Assembly: GCF_002287065.1 (NCBI RefSeq) | Contig: NZ_NSJZ01000001.1 | Coordinates: 124,001 to 188,000, forward strand | Length of the DNA stretch: 64,000 nt | Direction of reading: 5' to 3' | Source: Paracoccus salipaludis | Lineage (GTDB): Bacteria; Pseudomonadota; Alphaproteobacteria; Rhodobacterales; Rhodobacteraceae | Shown: piece by piece, positions 17,827-26,347 of the stretch | Numbering within the stretch: position 1 is the stretch's first letter | Layout: each line of letters begins with the position of its first letter | Program-made: the position numbers and the translations under genes | The notes under the pieces: generated by a model | Told to the model about the DNA's origin: nothing | What the model saw: the letters and a program-made list of their open reading frames with translations, nothing else | The model's database searches: none

Positions 17827-19098
17827 GTGAGCGGGGCGACCGACGCGATCCTGCAGCGGCTGACGGCGCTGCATCCCAAGGTCATCGACCTGTCGCTGGA
17901 CCGGATGCGGCGGCTTCTGGCCGATCTCGGCGATCCGCAGGACCGGATTCCCCCGGTTGTCCATGTGGCGGGGACGAACGGCAAGGGCTCGACCCAGGCC
18001 TATATCCGCGCGGGCCTGGAAGCGGCGGGGCTGCGCGTCCACGCCTATACCTCGCCGCATCTCGCCTTCTTCAACGAACGCATCCGCCTGGCGGGGCAGC
18101 TGATCGGCGACGAGATGCTGGCCGAGACGCTGGCCGAGGTCGAAATGGTAAACGCGGGCCAGCCCATCACCTTCTTCGAGGTGACGACCGCAGCCGCCTT
18201 CCTCGCCTTCTCGCGCGTGCCCGCCGATTACACGCTGCTGGAAGTGGGCCTGGGCGGACGTCTGGACGCCACCAACGTGGTCGAGGCGCCGCTCCTGACC
18301 GTCATCACCCCCGTCAGCATCGACCACACGCAGTACCTGGGCGAGACGCTGGCCCAGATCGCGGGCGAGAAGGCGGGCATCCTCAAGCGCCGGGTGCCCT
18401 GCGTGGTCGCCCGCCAGCCCGACGCGGCGCTGGAGGTGATCGAGGCCCGCGCTGCCCGCCTCGGCTGCCCCCTGTCCGTCGCGGGCCAGCACTGGACCGT
18501 CGCGCGCGAAGGGGATGCGCTGGTATGGCAGGACGAACGCGGGCTTCTGGACCTGCCGCTGCCCGCGCTGCCGGGGCCGCATCAGGTTGACAACGCGGGC
18601 ACGGCCATCGCCGCGCTGCGCGAACTGGGCTTCGGCCAGGCCGAGGCCTCGGCCGCCATGAGGCGCGTCGAATGGCCTGCCCGGATGCAGCGGCTGACGC
18701 GCGGTCCGCTGGTGCAGGCAGCGCAGGGTTGCGAACTTTGGCTCGACGGCGGCCACAACCCGGCCGGGGGCGAGGCGGTCGCAGCGACGCTGGCCCTGAT
18801 GCCGCGCAAGCCGACGCACCTGGTCTGCGGGATGCTGAACACCAAGGACGTGACCGGCTACATGCGCCCGCTCGCCCCCCGGGTCGAAACCCTGACCGCC
18901 GTCACCATCGAGGGCGAGGCCGCGACCCTGCCCGCCGAGGACACCGCCGCCGCCGCCGAAGGCGCGGGCATCCCGGCCACGACCGCGCCCGGCGTGACCG
19001 AGGCGGTCACGGCCCTTGCCCGGCAGCATCCGGGCGCGCGCATCCTGATCTGCGGCTCGCTGTATCTCGCGGGCCGCGTGCTGCGCGAGAACGGCTGA
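17827..19098 (+). CDS. folC: Bifunctional folylpolyglutamate/dihydrofolate synthase
   Basis: The 423-residue Mur-ligase-type enzyme adds glutamate to dihydropteroate and to folates. The P-loop VAGTNGKGSTQAYIRAG lies near residues 43-58. The omega-loop region HLAFFNERIRLAG, the SIDHTQYLGETLAQIAGEKAGI segment and the C-domain DGGHNPAGGEAV are all diagnostic. I use the GTG at 17827 (MSGATDAILQRL) because upstream codons lie inside accD. accD-folC is a common proteobacterial pair. Confidence 0.96.
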   Translation: MSGATDAILQRLTALHPKVIDLSLDRMRRLLADLGDPQDRIPPVVHVAGTNGKGSTQAYIRAGLEAAGLRVHAYTSPHLAFFNERIRLAGQLIGDEMLAETLAEVEMVNAGQPITFFEVTTAAAFLAFSRVPADYTLLEVGLGGRLDATNVVEAPLLTVITPVSIDHTQYLGETLAQIAGEKAGILKRRVPCVVARQPDAALEVIEARAARLGCPLSVAGQHWTVAREGDALVWQDERGLLDLPLPALPGPHQVDNAGTAIAALRELGFGQAEASAAMRRVEWPARMQRLTRGPLVQAAQGCELWLDGGHNPAGGEAVAATLALMPRKPTHLVCGMLNTKDVTGYMRPLAPRVETLTAVTIEGEAATLPAEDTAAAAEGAGIPATTAPGVTEAVTALARQHPGARILICGSLYLAGRVLRENG

Positions 19099-19149
19099 GC
19101 CTCGCGCCGGTCAACCCGGGGCTCCTCCACCGAGGACCGGCCAAGGGAT

Positions 19150-19174
19150 TTCTTCCTGACCCAAATACCCATGC
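19150..19174 (-). repeat. Dispersed intergenic element, copy A (GGTATTTGGGTCAGGAAGAA core)
   Basis: Between folC and zapE, the minus strand reads GCATGGGTATTTGGGTCAGG followed by AAGAA. The same 25 bases occur on the plus strand at 63779-63803. Three looser relatives occur at 20451, 23369 and 27876. All five are intergenic. Confidence 0.75.
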
Positions 19175-19217
19175 CGGCCGCGACGGCAGGACAGCGGCTG
19201 CACGTGAGAAGCGGCCT

Positions 19218-20339
19218 CTAGGACGCCCTGCCCCAGCCCGCGCCCTGCATCTCGCGCAGGCGGCTTGCGGTGCGCTCGAACTCGAAGGCGCCGGTGCCTG
19301 TCGGGTAAAGCGCCTCGGGCTCGGCGGCGGCGCTGGCGTAAAGACGCACCTTCGCCTCGTAAAGCGCGTCGATCAGCGTGACGAAACGCTTGGCGCGGTC
19401 GTGGTTCGCGGGGCCGAGCGTCGGGATGCCGTCGATCAGCAGCGCGTCGAAGGCCTCGGCCATGGCGAGGTAATCGGCAGGGCCCAGCGGCTTGCCGCAT
19501 AGGTCCTCGAAGCCCGCGCGCGCGACCCGGCCCGCGGCGGCGGGGATCGTGACGCTGCGCCCGTTCACGGCCAGGTCGCGCGGCTGCGGATCGGCCTCGC
19601 CCGTCAGCTCGGCCCAGGTCTCGTCCAGCGCCTCGCGGGCATCGGCATCGGCGGGGGTGAACCAGACGTCGCCACCGGCGCGCCGCCCCTGCCGGTGGTC
19701 GCGCGGGGATTCGAGATGCAGCACCTGCATCCGCTCGCGGATCAGCGCGATGAAGGGCAGGAACAACTGCCGGTTCAGCCCGTCCTTGTACAAGTCCTCC
19801 GGCACCCGGTTCGAGGTCGTGACCACGATCACGCCCCGGTCGAACAGGACCTGGAACAGCCGCCCCACGATCATGGCATCCGCGATGTCGGTGATCTGCA
19901 TCTCGTCGAAGCAGAACAGCCGGGTGCGGGCGGCGATGGCCTCGGCCACGGGGCGCACGACGTCCTGGTCGCCCCGCGCGCGGGCCTCGTTCAGGCCGGC
20001 CTGCACCTCCTGCATGAACTCGTGGAAATGGACGCGGCGCTTTTCCGGGATCGAGGCCGTCTCCATCACCAGGTCCATCAGCATCGACTTGCCGCGACCG
20101 ACGCCGCCCCACAGGTAGATGCCCCGGCGCGACGGGTCGGGCGGCGGGTTGGCCTTGGCCCCGAAGATGCGGCCCAGAAGACCGCCCGGCTTGCTGGCCG
20201 GATGCGGCCGCGCCAGCGCCGCCGCCAGCCGGTCCAGCGCGGGCAGCACGGCGCGCTGGGCGGCATCGTCCTTGATGGCGCCCTCGGCGACGCGGCGGTC
20301 ATAGGCGGCGGTGACGGGATGCGAGACGGGATCGGCCAT
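19218..20339 (-). CDS. zapE: Cell division protein ZapE (AFG1-like ATPase)
   Basis: The 373-residue P-loop ATPase belongs to the AFG1/LACE1 family. In bacteria ZapE associates with the division ring under stress or low oxygen; the mitochondrial relative helps turn over respiratory subunits. Walker A is YLWGGVGRGKSMLMDL near residue 75, the Walker B region is RLFCFDEMQITDIADAM, and VVTTSNRVPEDLYKDGLNR is the family sensor motif. The ATG at 20339 (MADPVSHPVTAAYDRR) gives the standard N-terminus. Confidence 0.94.
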   Translation of the reverse strand: MADPVSHPVTAAYDRRVAEGAIKDDAAQRAVLPALDRLAAALARPHPASKPGGLLGRIFGAKANPPPDPSRRGIYLWGGVGRGKSMLMDLVMETASIPEKRRVHFHEFMQEVQAGLNEARARGDQDVVRPVAEAIAARTRLFCFDEMQITDIADAMIVGRLFQVLFDRGVIVVTTSNRVPEDLYKDGLNRQLFLPFIALIRERMQVLHLESPRDHRQGRRAGGDVWFTPADADAREALDETWAELTGEADPQPRDLAVNGRSVTIPAAAGRVARAGFEDLCGKPLGPADYLAMAEAFDALLIDGIPTLGPANHDRAKRFVTLIDALYEAKVRLYASAAAEPEALYPTGTGAFEFERTASRLREMQGAGWGRAS

Positions 20340-20450
20340 GGCCCGAGCCGTGCCAAAGATCGGGGGCGCCCGCAAGGCCGCCTGTCATGCGGGCGGCGCG
20401 GAAGAAACGCGGGGAGCTGCCCATGGTCGGGACCCCATCCCCGCTCGTCT

Positions 20451-20471
20451 CGGGATATTCAGACGAAGAAA
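20451..20471 (+). repeat. Dispersed intergenic element, copy B
   Basis: CGGGATATTC AGACGAAGAA A lies between zapE and the DUF1289 gene. It shares the GGGATATT start and the GAAGAA end of the element, with a diverged middle. Confidence 0.6.
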
Positions 20472-20549
20472 AAGCCTGATGCCCGCGCCACGCGGCAAGG
20501 TCGTGCAGCCCGTCCGGCCTTCTTCAGGTGGCGGCCTTCAAGTTGGACC

Positions 20550-20723
20550 TCAGGGCTCCACGCTGACCATCGCGGCTTCGATCCGCCGCAGGACCCCGCG
20601 CTTTTCCTCGTCGCTCATCCGGCTCCAGCGGGCGATCTCGTCCAGCGTCCGCAGGCAGCCGGCGCAGACCCGCGTGGCGGGGTCCAGGGCGCAGAGCTTG
20701 CGGCAGGGGCTTTCGACGCTCAT
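20550..20723 (-). CDS. DUF1289 family small cysteine protein
   Basis: The 57-residue protein is a complete DUF1289 domain: [15 protein letters not shown], then [20 protein letters not shown]. The C-x3-C plus C-x2-C spacing and the GCLRT / IARWS motifs define this YdhL-like family, which is thought to bind metal or an Fe-S cluster and has no known role. The ATG overlaps the ruvX stop by ATGA, so it is translationally coupled to ruvX. Confidence 0.9.
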   Translation of the reverse strand: MSVESPCRKLCALDPATRVCAGCLRTLDEIARWSRMSDEEKRGVLRRIEAAMVSVEP

Positions 20724-21187
20724 GAAAGGTGGCGCAGGCGGTCCAGCGCACCTTGCAGGATATAGCCCGCCGCCACCTGGTCGATGACCTCGGCCCGCTT
20801 GCGGCGCGAAGCGTCGGCTTCCAGCAGGGCGCGCTCGGCGGCGACGGTGGACAGGCGCTCGTCCCAGAAGGACAGGGGCAGGGGGGTCAGCCGCTCGAGG
20901 TTGCGGGCGAAGGCGCGGGTGGACTGGACGCGGGGGCCTTCGCTGCCGTCCATGTTCAGGGGCAGGCCCAGCACCAGCCCGACAAGGCCCCGGTCGGCCG
21001 CGATCCGCAGCAGTTCGGCCGCGTCCAGCGTGAACTTCTGACGCCGGATCACCGTCAGGGGCGAGGCGACCTGCCGCAGGCCGTCGCTGACGGCGACCCC
21101 GATGGTCTTGGTGCCCAGGTCCAGCCCGGCGATGGCGCCGGTGCGGGGAAGGGCGGCGGCAAAATCCTCGAAGGCGGCGCAGATCAT
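20720..21187 (-). CDS. ruvX: Putative pre-16S rRNA nuclease / Holliday junction resolvase-like
   Basis: This 155-residue RNase H-fold protein belongs to the YqgF/RuvX family. [18 protein letters not shown] carries the first catalytic Asp. [17 protein letters not shown] and [16 protein letters not shown] hold the other conserved acidic residues. The E. coli enzyme trims the 5' end of 16S rRNA. The ATG at 21187 overlaps the ccmI stop; the DUF1289 start overlaps its own stop, giving a tight three-gene chain. Confidence 0.93.
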   Translation of the reverse strand: MICAAFEDFAAALPRTGAIAGLDLGTKTIGVAVSDGLRQVASPLTVIRRQKFTLDAAELLRIAADRGLVGLVLGLPLNMDGSEGPRVQSTRAFARNLERLTPLPLSFWDERLSTVAAERALLEADASRRKRAEVIDQVAAGYILQGALDRLRHLS

Positions 21188-22416
21188 GGGGCGGACACCC
21201 CGACTTCGGCGGCGGCAGCCTCGATCACGGCGCTCGCCTCGGGCATCGCGCCGAAGCGGGTGCGCGCCTCGGCCAGGATCTCGCGCGCGTGGGATTCGTT
21301 GTCGATGCGGACCAGCGAGGTGATGAGCCGCGCCCATTCCTCGGGGGTGCCGCCCTCGGTCGCAAGGCGGGCTTCCAGGTTCCGGACCATGCCCGCGATC
21401 ATCTCCTGGCGTTCCTCGGGCGTCATGTCGCCTGCCGCCGCCATCGCCCCGGCATCGGGGCCGGGCAGGGCGGGAGCGGAGGGAGCCTCGGGCGGGACAT
21501 AGTCAGGCTGCCCGGCCAGCCAGGCAAGGTCGGGGATCAGCTGACGGATGGGTCCCACCCACGGCGCAGCGGGGGGGCTGCTTTCCAGAAGGTCGCGCCA
21601 GATCCCGAAGGCGATGTCGGGCCGGTCGTTCTGGGCATACATCAGACCCTGAAGATAGCGCGCCTGCCCGTTGGCGGGGTCGATCCGCAGGGCCGCCTCG
21701 ATCTGCCCGCGCGCCTCGGTCGAGACGAGACCGCCCGCCGCCTCGATCATCAGCGCGGCGAGACGGGTGTGATCCGCCGCCTGCGCGTCCGTGCCCCGCA
21801 CGGCGATCAGCCGTTCCTGCGCCTGCCGCGCGGCGGCGGTGTTGCCCAGCCGCGCCTCATGCTCGGCCAGCAGCGCGAGGCCCTGCGGATCGTCGGGACG
21901 CTGCGCCACGGCGGCGCGAAGCTGCTCGATCAGGCGCAGGTAGTCGGGGTCGGGCTGGGGCTTCGGCCGCTCGGGGGCGCGGGCCTCGGCATCGGCCTGC
22001 AAGGGCAGGTCGCGCAAGCGTTCGTCGGCGGCGGCGATGCGCGCACCCAGCGGCAGGTCGGGCATCGCCGGGGCGCCGAGCCGCCAGTAGACGGCGGCGC
22101 TGGCCACAAGCGCGGCACCCAGCAGCACGGCCGCGATCCAGGGGCGCGACACCTTCCCGGACGGTGCAGCCTGCCGTGCCATCGCCCGGTCGGCGTCGAG
22201 GATCTTGCGCCCGATCTCGGTCCGCAGCCGCTCGGCCTCGGTCTGGGTCAGCACGCCCCGGGTGACGTCGCGGTCCACCTCGCGCAGCTGGTCGCGGTAG
22301 ACGCCCAGATCATAGGCCGCGGCCGGCTCTGCCGTGCCGGCGGAGCCCCGGAAGAAGGGCCGCAGGATCGCCGCCGCCACCATCGCCGTCATTGCCGCCG
22401 TCAGGATCCAGAACAT
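21184..22416 (-). CDS. ccmI: Cytochrome c biogenesis protein CcmI
   Basis: The 410-residue protein has an N-terminal helix ([21 protein letters not shown]), a cytoplasmic segment with the conserved [31 protein letters not shown] split by family-typical charges, a second helix ([19 protein letters not shown], near 110-130) and a periplasmic TPR domain. CcmI presents apocytochrome c to the haem ligation complex. [22 protein letters not shown] and [20 protein letters not shown] are TPR units. Cytochrome c maturation genes are expected in a respiratory alphaproteobacterium. Confidence 0.94.
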   Translation of the reverse strand: MFWILTAAMTAMVAAAILRPFFRGSAGTAEPAAAYDLGVYRDQLREVDRDVTRGVLTQTEAERLRTEIGRKILDADRAMARQAAPSGKVSRPWIAAVLLGAALVASAAVYWRLGAPAMPDLPLGARIAAADERLRDLPLQADAEARAPERPKPQPDPDYLRLIEQLRAAVAQRPDDPQGLALLAEHEARLGNTAAARQAQERLIAVRGTDAQAADHTRLAALMIEAAGGLVSTEARGQIEAALRIDPANGQARYLQGLMYAQNDRPDIAFGIWRDLLESSPPAAPWVGPIRQLIPDLAWLAGQPDYVPPEAPSAPALPGPDAGAMAAAGDMTPEERQEMIAGMVRNLEARLATEGGTPEEWARLITSLVRIDNESHAREILAEARTRFGAMPEASAVIEAAAAEVGVSAP

Positions 22417-22629
22417 CGCCGCCTCGCTTTCCTGACGGAGCAGATAAGGACAAAGCCGGCCGGGCGAAAGCGGCCGGACGCCGCAGAGGGTCCCCGAAGG
22501 CCGTCCTGCGACCCGCGGGCACCCTGCCCGGACATGCGGCCCGCCCCGGACTTGCGACGAACCGCCTCGCCGCGCGGCGTTTCAGCGACGAAGGGGCGAT
22601 GGTCGAGAGGGCGCATCGGATCTGGCCGG

Positions 22630-22655
22630 GAAACCCGCGCGGGGCGGCATGCGTT
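22630..22655 (+). promoter_or_regulatory. EcfG-like promoter (GAAAC-N17-CGTT)
   Basis: GAAAC at 22630-22634 and CGTT at 22652-22655 are separated by 17 bases, ending 25 bases before the 22681 gene. The consensus for the alphaproteobacterial general-stress sigma factor is GGAAC-N16/17-CGTT; here one of nine bases differs. The same arrangement occurs before sodB (perfect) and before the DUF2382 pair. Confidence 0.4.
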
Positions 22656-22680
22656 CGAAAAGCGTCAAGGAGAGTCGGTC

Positions 22681-22857
22681 ATGGCAGCCCGCAACCCGTC
22701 GAACAGGAACCTCTGGATCATCGCGGCCCTCGTGGTGCTCAGCGCGGCGATGCTCGCCTGGCTGGTCGGTTCGGGTGGCCTGCCGGGCGCCAGTGTCGCG
22801 GATGTCAGCGTGGCCCCGCCGCCCGGCCAGAGCGCAGTGCAGGCCGGCAGCACCTGA
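22681..22857 (+). CDS. Small single-span membrane protein, 58 residues
   Basis: The protein has a short polar start (MAARNPSNRN), one transmembrane helix (LWIIAALVVLSAAMLAWLVG, about 11-30), and a 28-residue Ser/Pro/Gly/Val-rich tail likely in the periplasm. An AAGGAGAG site lies 8-15 bases before the ATG. It resembles the next gene in layout, and the two may be tandem relatives. An EcfG-like promoter pattern lies just upstream. I recognise no family. Confidence 0.7.
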   Translation: MAARNPSNRNLWIIAALVVLSAAMLAWLVGSGGLPGASVADVSVAPPPGQSAVQAGST

Positions 22858-22922
22858 CCGGAGCGTCAGGCTGAATGAAATCATGCCGCGTCCTGCAGGA
22901 TGGTTTGCAGGGCACGGTCGGG

Positions 22923-22938
22923 GCCGGAACGTTCCGGC
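22923..22938. promoter_or_regulatory. 16-bp perfect palindrome before the second small membrane gene
   Basis: GCCGGAACGTTCCGGC is a perfect palindrome 31 bases before the start of the 22969 gene. It contains GGAAC, so it could overlap a stress-type -35 box, but the CGTC that follows is only 14 bases away, too close for a standard match. It may be an operator or a transcript hairpin. Confidence 0.4.
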
Positions 22939-22968
22939 GGTCAACGTCCAGTATGCGGAGGTCTTTTC

Positions 22969-23256
22969 ATGGCAAATCCCGGAAATTCGCGGTCCGGCAG
23001 CGGCGGCATCAGTCCCTGGACGCTGGTCATCATCGCGGCGGCCGTCATCCTGGCGATTGTGCTGTTCTTCCTGTGGGCCCCCCTGCAGGCGCCGGTCCCG
23101 AGCCCCGACAGCCCCGTCGCGACCGGCACCGTGGGCGCCCCGGCCGGAACCACCGGCCAGACCAGCGACGCCCAGCCCGGCGCGCCTGGCGCGGCGCCCG
23201 CGAACCCGGACCTCGCGCCCGGGTCCGGCACCGACATCACGCGCGGAAACAACTGA
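22969..23256 (+). CDS. Small single-span membrane protein with Pro/Gly/Ala-rich tail, 95 residues
   Basis: A Gly/Ser-rich N-terminus (MANPGNSRSGSGG) precedes one helix (PWTLVIIAAAVILAIVLFFL, near 16-35). The remaining 60 residues are a disordered-looking Pro/Ala/Gly/Thr tail. TGCGGAGG gives a good ribosome site. It lies 111 bases after the 22681 gene, with the same topology, and the two face sodB convergently. No function is known to me; periplasmic exposure of the tail is inferred from the charge pattern. Confidence 0.75.
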   Translation: MANPGNSRSGSGGISPWTLVIIAAAVILAIVLFFLWAPLQAPVPSPDSPVATGTVGAPAGTTGQTSDAQPGAPGAAPANPDLAPGSGTDITRGNN

Positions 23257-23330
23257 CGCGCCTGCGGCCGCCCGGTTGGTGCCGGGCGGCCCTGCGACCG
23301 GGCCATGGACTCGCGGGCCGCGTCGGCGGC

Positions 23331-23391
23331 GGGGGCTTTGCCCCCCGGCCCCTGCGGGTCGTTCCCCCCCGGGATAGTTGGGCGAAGAAGA
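23331..23391 (+). repeat. Dispersed intergenic element, copy C, with hairpin
   Basis: A GGGGGC-TTTG-CCCCC hairpin (23331-23345) is followed by GGGATAGTTGGGCGAAGAAG at 23370-23389. This is the fullest copy in the window: a G/C hairpin, a spacer, and then the core. It lies between the small membrane genes and the sodB terminator. Confidence 0.65.
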
Positions 23392-23420
23392 ACGCGCGTG
23401 GCACCGATGCCGACCGGCGC

Positions 23421-23449
23421 AAAGGAAAAGGCCCGCCGGATGGCGGGCC
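23421..23449 (-). terminator. Intrinsic terminator of sodB
   Basis: On the minus strand, an 8-bp stem GGCCCGCC / GGCGGGCC with loop ATCC is followed by CTTTTCCTTT, starting 27 bases after the sodB stop. Both stem and U-rich tail fit a rho-independent terminator. Confidence 0.8.
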
Positions 23450-23475
23450 CTCGTCGTTCGGTGGCCGTCCGCGGC

Positions 23476-24075
23476 TTACATGCGCGAGGCGACGTTTTCC
23501 CAGTTCACGAGGTTTTCCAGGAAGTTCTCCAGGTACTTCGGCCGGGCGTTGCGGAAGTCGATGTAATAGGAATGTTCCCACACGTCGCAGCCCAGCAGCG
23601 CCGTCTGGCCCTTGCAGAGCGGGTTCACGCCGTTTTCCGTCTTGGTGATCTCCAGCCCGCCCTGGCTGTTGCGGACCAGCCAGGCCCAGCCCGAGCCGAA
23701 CTGACCGACACCGGCTTCGGTGAACTTCTTCTTGAAGTCCGCGACCGAGCCGAAGGATTCGATCAGCGCGGCTTCCAGGTTGCCGGGGATCTTGCCGGGG
23801 TTCGGGCCCATCATCTCCCAGAACTGGGTGTGGTTCCAGTGCTGGCTGGCGTTGTTGAAGATGCCGTTCTGGGCCACCGCGCCGTCCTGGTAGGTGCCCT
23901 TGACGATTTCCTCGAGCGAGGCGTTTTCCCACTCGGTTCCCGCGATCAGCTCGTTCAGCTTGTCCACATAGGCCTTGTGGTGCTTGTCGTGGTGGAACTC
24001 CAGCGTCTCCCTCGACATCCCGCCGCTCGACAGCGCGTCGTGGGAATAAGGCAGGTCGGGCAGGGTGAAAGCCAT
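23476..24075 (-). CDS. sodB: Superoxide dismutase, Fe type
   Basis: The 199-residue enzyme converts superoxide to peroxide and oxygen. Metal ligands are His in HHDKHHKAYVDKLNEL, His in SQHWNHTQFW, and Asp and His in DVWEHSYYIDFRNARPKYLE. The Gln in NNASQHWNH sits at the position occupied by Gln in iron SODs (Gly in manganese SODs), so an iron or cambialistic enzyme is likely. The ATG at 24075 has AAAGGA upstream. A perfect GGAAC-N17-CGTT element lies about 60 bases upstream, suggesting general-stress control. An intrinsic terminator follows. Confidence 0.97.
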   Translation of the reverse strand: MAFTLPDLPYSHDALSSGGMSRETLEFHHDKHHKAYVDKLNELIAGTEWENASLEEIVKGTYQDGAVAQNGIFNNASQHWNHTQFWEMMGPNPGKIPGNLEAALIESFGSVADFKKKFTEAGVGQFGSGWAWLVRNSQGGLEITKTENGVNPLCKGQTALLGCDVWEHSYYIDFRNARPKYLENFLENLVNWENVASRM

Positions 24076-24134
24076 GTTCGCAGTCCTTTCAGGGATTTGT
24101 CTGATGCGTCGGGACGCACTCTCGCCGCCGCGAA

Positions 24135-24160
24135 AACGCCTTGCAAGAGGAAGCGGTTCC
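24135..24160 (-). promoter_or_regulatory. EcfG-type general-stress promoter of sodB
   Basis: Read on the minus strand, GGAAC is followed by exactly 17 bases and then CGTT, an exact match to the alphaproteobacterial EcfG (RpoE2/SigT) consensus. The expected transcript would have a leader of about 50 bases. Known EcfG regulons commonly include oxidative-stress genes. No ecfG, nepR or phyR gene lies in the window. Confidence 0.55.
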
Positions 24161-24193
24161 TTTGGTCCGTTTTGGACGGCGCCCGTGCGGGCG

Positions 24194-24223
24194 TTGGCAA
24201 ACCGGCGCGCGCATGTGTAGAAG
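24194..24223 (+). promoter_or_regulatory. Possible promoter of the yfgM-bamB-der operon
   Basis: TTGGCA at 24194 is followed by TGTAGA after 16 bases (or TAGAAG after 18), about 40 bases before the first start codon. It is a moderate sigma70-type match in the gap shared with sodB. Confidence 0.35.
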
Positions 24224-24260
24224 GGCGGGAACACGACCAAGGGCAGGGGCGCAGGCGCGC

Positions 24261-24986
24261 ATGGCGAACCAGAACGACCGTTTCATCGACGAGGTCACCG
24301 AGGATCTGCGCCGCGACCGGCTGTTCCTGATGCTGCGCCGCTATGGCTGGATCGCGGTCCTGCTGATCCTGGCCCTGGTGGCGGGGGCCGCCTGGCGCGA
24401 ATATGCCTCGTCGCGCGACCGCGCGGCCGCGCGCGCCTTCGGCGACGCGATCCTTGCGGCCGAGGCCGAAACGGACGCCGCCGCGCGTGCCGACGCCCTT
24501 GCCGCGGTGCCGGCCGCCAACCCGCGGCAGGCGGGACTGCGAGACCTGTTGTCGGCGAACGCCCTGGTCGAGGCGGACAACCCGTCCGCTGCCGCCCAGC
24601 GCTATGACGCGGTGTCGACGGCGGCGGGGGACAACACCGTCGTGCGCGACCTCGCGGCGCTCAAGGCCGTGATCGCGCAGGGCCGCGAGATGAACCCGGC
24701 CGAGCGCGACGCCGTGCTGGCCCAGCTGTCCGCCCCCGGCGCGCCCTTCGAACTGATCGCGCTGGAACTGAAGGCCGTCGCGCTGTCGGGCGCAGGCCGC
24801 AAGGACGATGCCGTGACGCTGATCCGCCAGATCCAGCAGAAGGACGGGCTGACCCAGACCATGCGCCAGCGCCTGGCCGAGCACCTCATCACCCTGGGTG
24901 TCGATCCCGAGCCCGAGACCGACAGCCAGACCGCCCCCGACTCGACCCTCGCGGCCGAGGTGATGCCGCCCGCGACGGGCGGTTGA
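24261..24986 (+). CDS. YfgM-like single-span TPR protein
   Basis: The protein has 241 residues: a cytoplasmic start (NDRFIDEVTEDLRRDRLF), one helix (GWIAVLLILALVAGAAW, near 29-45) and a periplasmic helical-repeat domain rich in Ala. This matches the YfgM/TPR_21 family, which in E. coli works with PpiD at SecYEG and passes secreted proteins to periplasmic chaperones. The order yfgM-bamB-der is conserved across proteobacteria and is the strongest support. Confidence 0.82.
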   Translation: MANQNDRFIDEVTEDLRRDRLFLMLRRYGWIAVLLILALVAGAAWREYASSRDRAAARAFGDAILAAEAETDAAARADALAAVPAANPRQAGLRDLLSANALVEADNPSAAAQRYDAVSTAAGDNTVVRDLAALKAVIAQGREMNPAERDAVLAQLSAPGAPFELIALELKAVALSGAGRKDDAVTLIRQIQQKDGLTQTMRQRLAEHLITLGVDPEPETDSQTAPDSTLAAEVMPPATGG

Positions 24987-25024
24987 GACCGCACGTTCCC
25001 GCCCGCGCCGCACCGGAGCCCGCC

Positions 25025-26347
25025 ATGACCAGACTGACCACGCTGCTGCCCCTGATCGCCCTGTCCGCACTGGCGGCCTGCCAGCAGCGCGATGAGATCC
25101 TGCCCGGCACGCGGCTTGACCCGCGCGAGATCGTCTCGCCCGAAGGACCCGCGGTCGAGGGGCCCGCGGGGGTGACCTCGACGGCGCTGAACCTGTCCGC
25201 ACCGGTGTCGGTGGAATGGACCACGCGGGCGGGCAACCCGGCGCACCGCATTCCCCATGCCGCGCTTGCGGGCAACGGCCAGCAGCGCCTGTGGTCGGCG
25301 CCCATCGGCGAGGGCTCGGCCCGGCGCTATCGCATCACCGCCGACCCGGTGGTCGCGGGCGGGCGGGTCTTCACGCTGGACAGCCGCGCGCAGGTGATCG
25401 CGACGGCGCTGAACGGCGCGACGGCCTGGCGGCGCGACCTGACGCCCGCGGCCGAAAGCGGCGACAGCGCCTCGGGCGGCGGCATCGCCTTTGAGGGCGG
25501 GCGGGTCTTCGTGACCACGGGCTATGGCGAACTGGTCGCGCTGGACGCGGGCACGGGCGCGGTGCTGTGGCGCCAAAGGGTGGACGCGCCCATCGGCGGG
25601 GCGCCCACCGTGCAGAACGGCGTGGTCTATGTGGTCGGCCGCGATGCGACCGGCTGGGCCGTGCGCGCGGCCGACGGGCGCGTGCTGTGGACGGTGGCGG
25701 GCATCCGCGCGCAGTCGGGCGCAACCGGCGTCGCGGCCCCCGCAGTGGACGGCGACCTCGTGATCTTCCCCTTCGCCTCGGGCCAGCTGCTGGCCGTGGA
25801 CAGCGCCACCGGCACCGAGCGCTGGAGCGCGCAGGTCGCGGGCAGCCGGCGCGGCCGCGCCATCGCCTTCATCCGCGACCTGACCGGCGATCCTGTGATC
25901 GCGGGCGACGTGGTGCTGGCGGGGTCGTCCTCGGGGCGGATCTATGCCTTCGACCGCGCGACCGGCACCGAGATCTGGACCGACAAGGACGGGGCGAACA
26001 GCCCGGTGCTGCTTGCGGGCGGCTCGGTCTTCGCGGTCAACGACCAGGCGCAGCTGGTGCGGCTGGACGCGGCCACCGGCGGGCGCATCTTCGCGGTCAA
26101 CCTGCCCTATTACACCGACAGGCGCGAGCGGCGGCAGGATTCGATCCATGCCCATTACGGCCCGGTGCTGGCGGGCGGGCGGCTGTTCGTCGCCTCGTCG
26201 GACGGCATCCTTCGCAGTTTCGATCCCCGGTCCGGTGCGCTGGTCGGGCAGGCGCCGATCCCCGGGGGCGCGGCAACCGCGCCAGTCGTGTCGGGCGGCA
26301 CCTTGTATGTCACCGGCCGCGATGGCCAGCTTCACGCGTACAGGTAA
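25025..26347 (+). CDS. bamB: BamB-like outer-membrane assembly lipoprotein (PQQ-type propeller)
   Basis: The 440-residue protein starts with a lipoprotein signal ([14 protein letters not shown]; lipid-bearing Cys near residue 19). The mature part is a beta-propeller of PQQ-like repeats, for example [34 protein letters not shown] and [14 protein letters not shown]. BamB scaffolds the BAM complex that inserts outer-membrane proteins. Its stop overlaps the der start (TAATG). The identity as BamB rather than another PQQ-repeat protein rests on the lipobox and the yfgM/der neighbours. Confidence 0.88.
   Translation: MTRLTTLLPLIALSALAACQQRDEILPGTRLDPREIVSPEGPAVEGPAGVTSTALNLSAPVSVEWTTRAGNPAHRIPHAALAGNGQQRLWSAPIGEGSARRYRITADPVVAGGRVFTLDSRAQVIATALNGATAWRRDLTPAAESGDSASGGGIAFEGGRVFVTTGYGELVALDAGTGAVLWRQRVDAPIGGAPTVQNGVVYVVGRDATGWAVRAADGRVLWTVAGIRAQSGATGVAAPAVDGDLVIFPFASGQLLAVDSATGTERWSAQVAGSRRGRAIAFIRDLTGDPVIAGDVVLAGSSSGRIYAFDRATGTEIWTDKDGANSPVLLAGGSVFAVNDQAQLVRLDAATGGRIFAVNLPYYTDRRERRQDSIHAHYGPVLAGGRLFVASSDGILRSFDPRSGALVGQAPIPGGAATAPVVSGGTLYVTGRDGQLHAYR

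Noticed and set aside
20524..20751. Minus-strand frame of 75 codons over the DUF1289 gene
   Set aside because: The neighbouring frame from 20723 to 20550 has the complete DUF1289 cysteine pattern and the ATGA overlap with ruvX.
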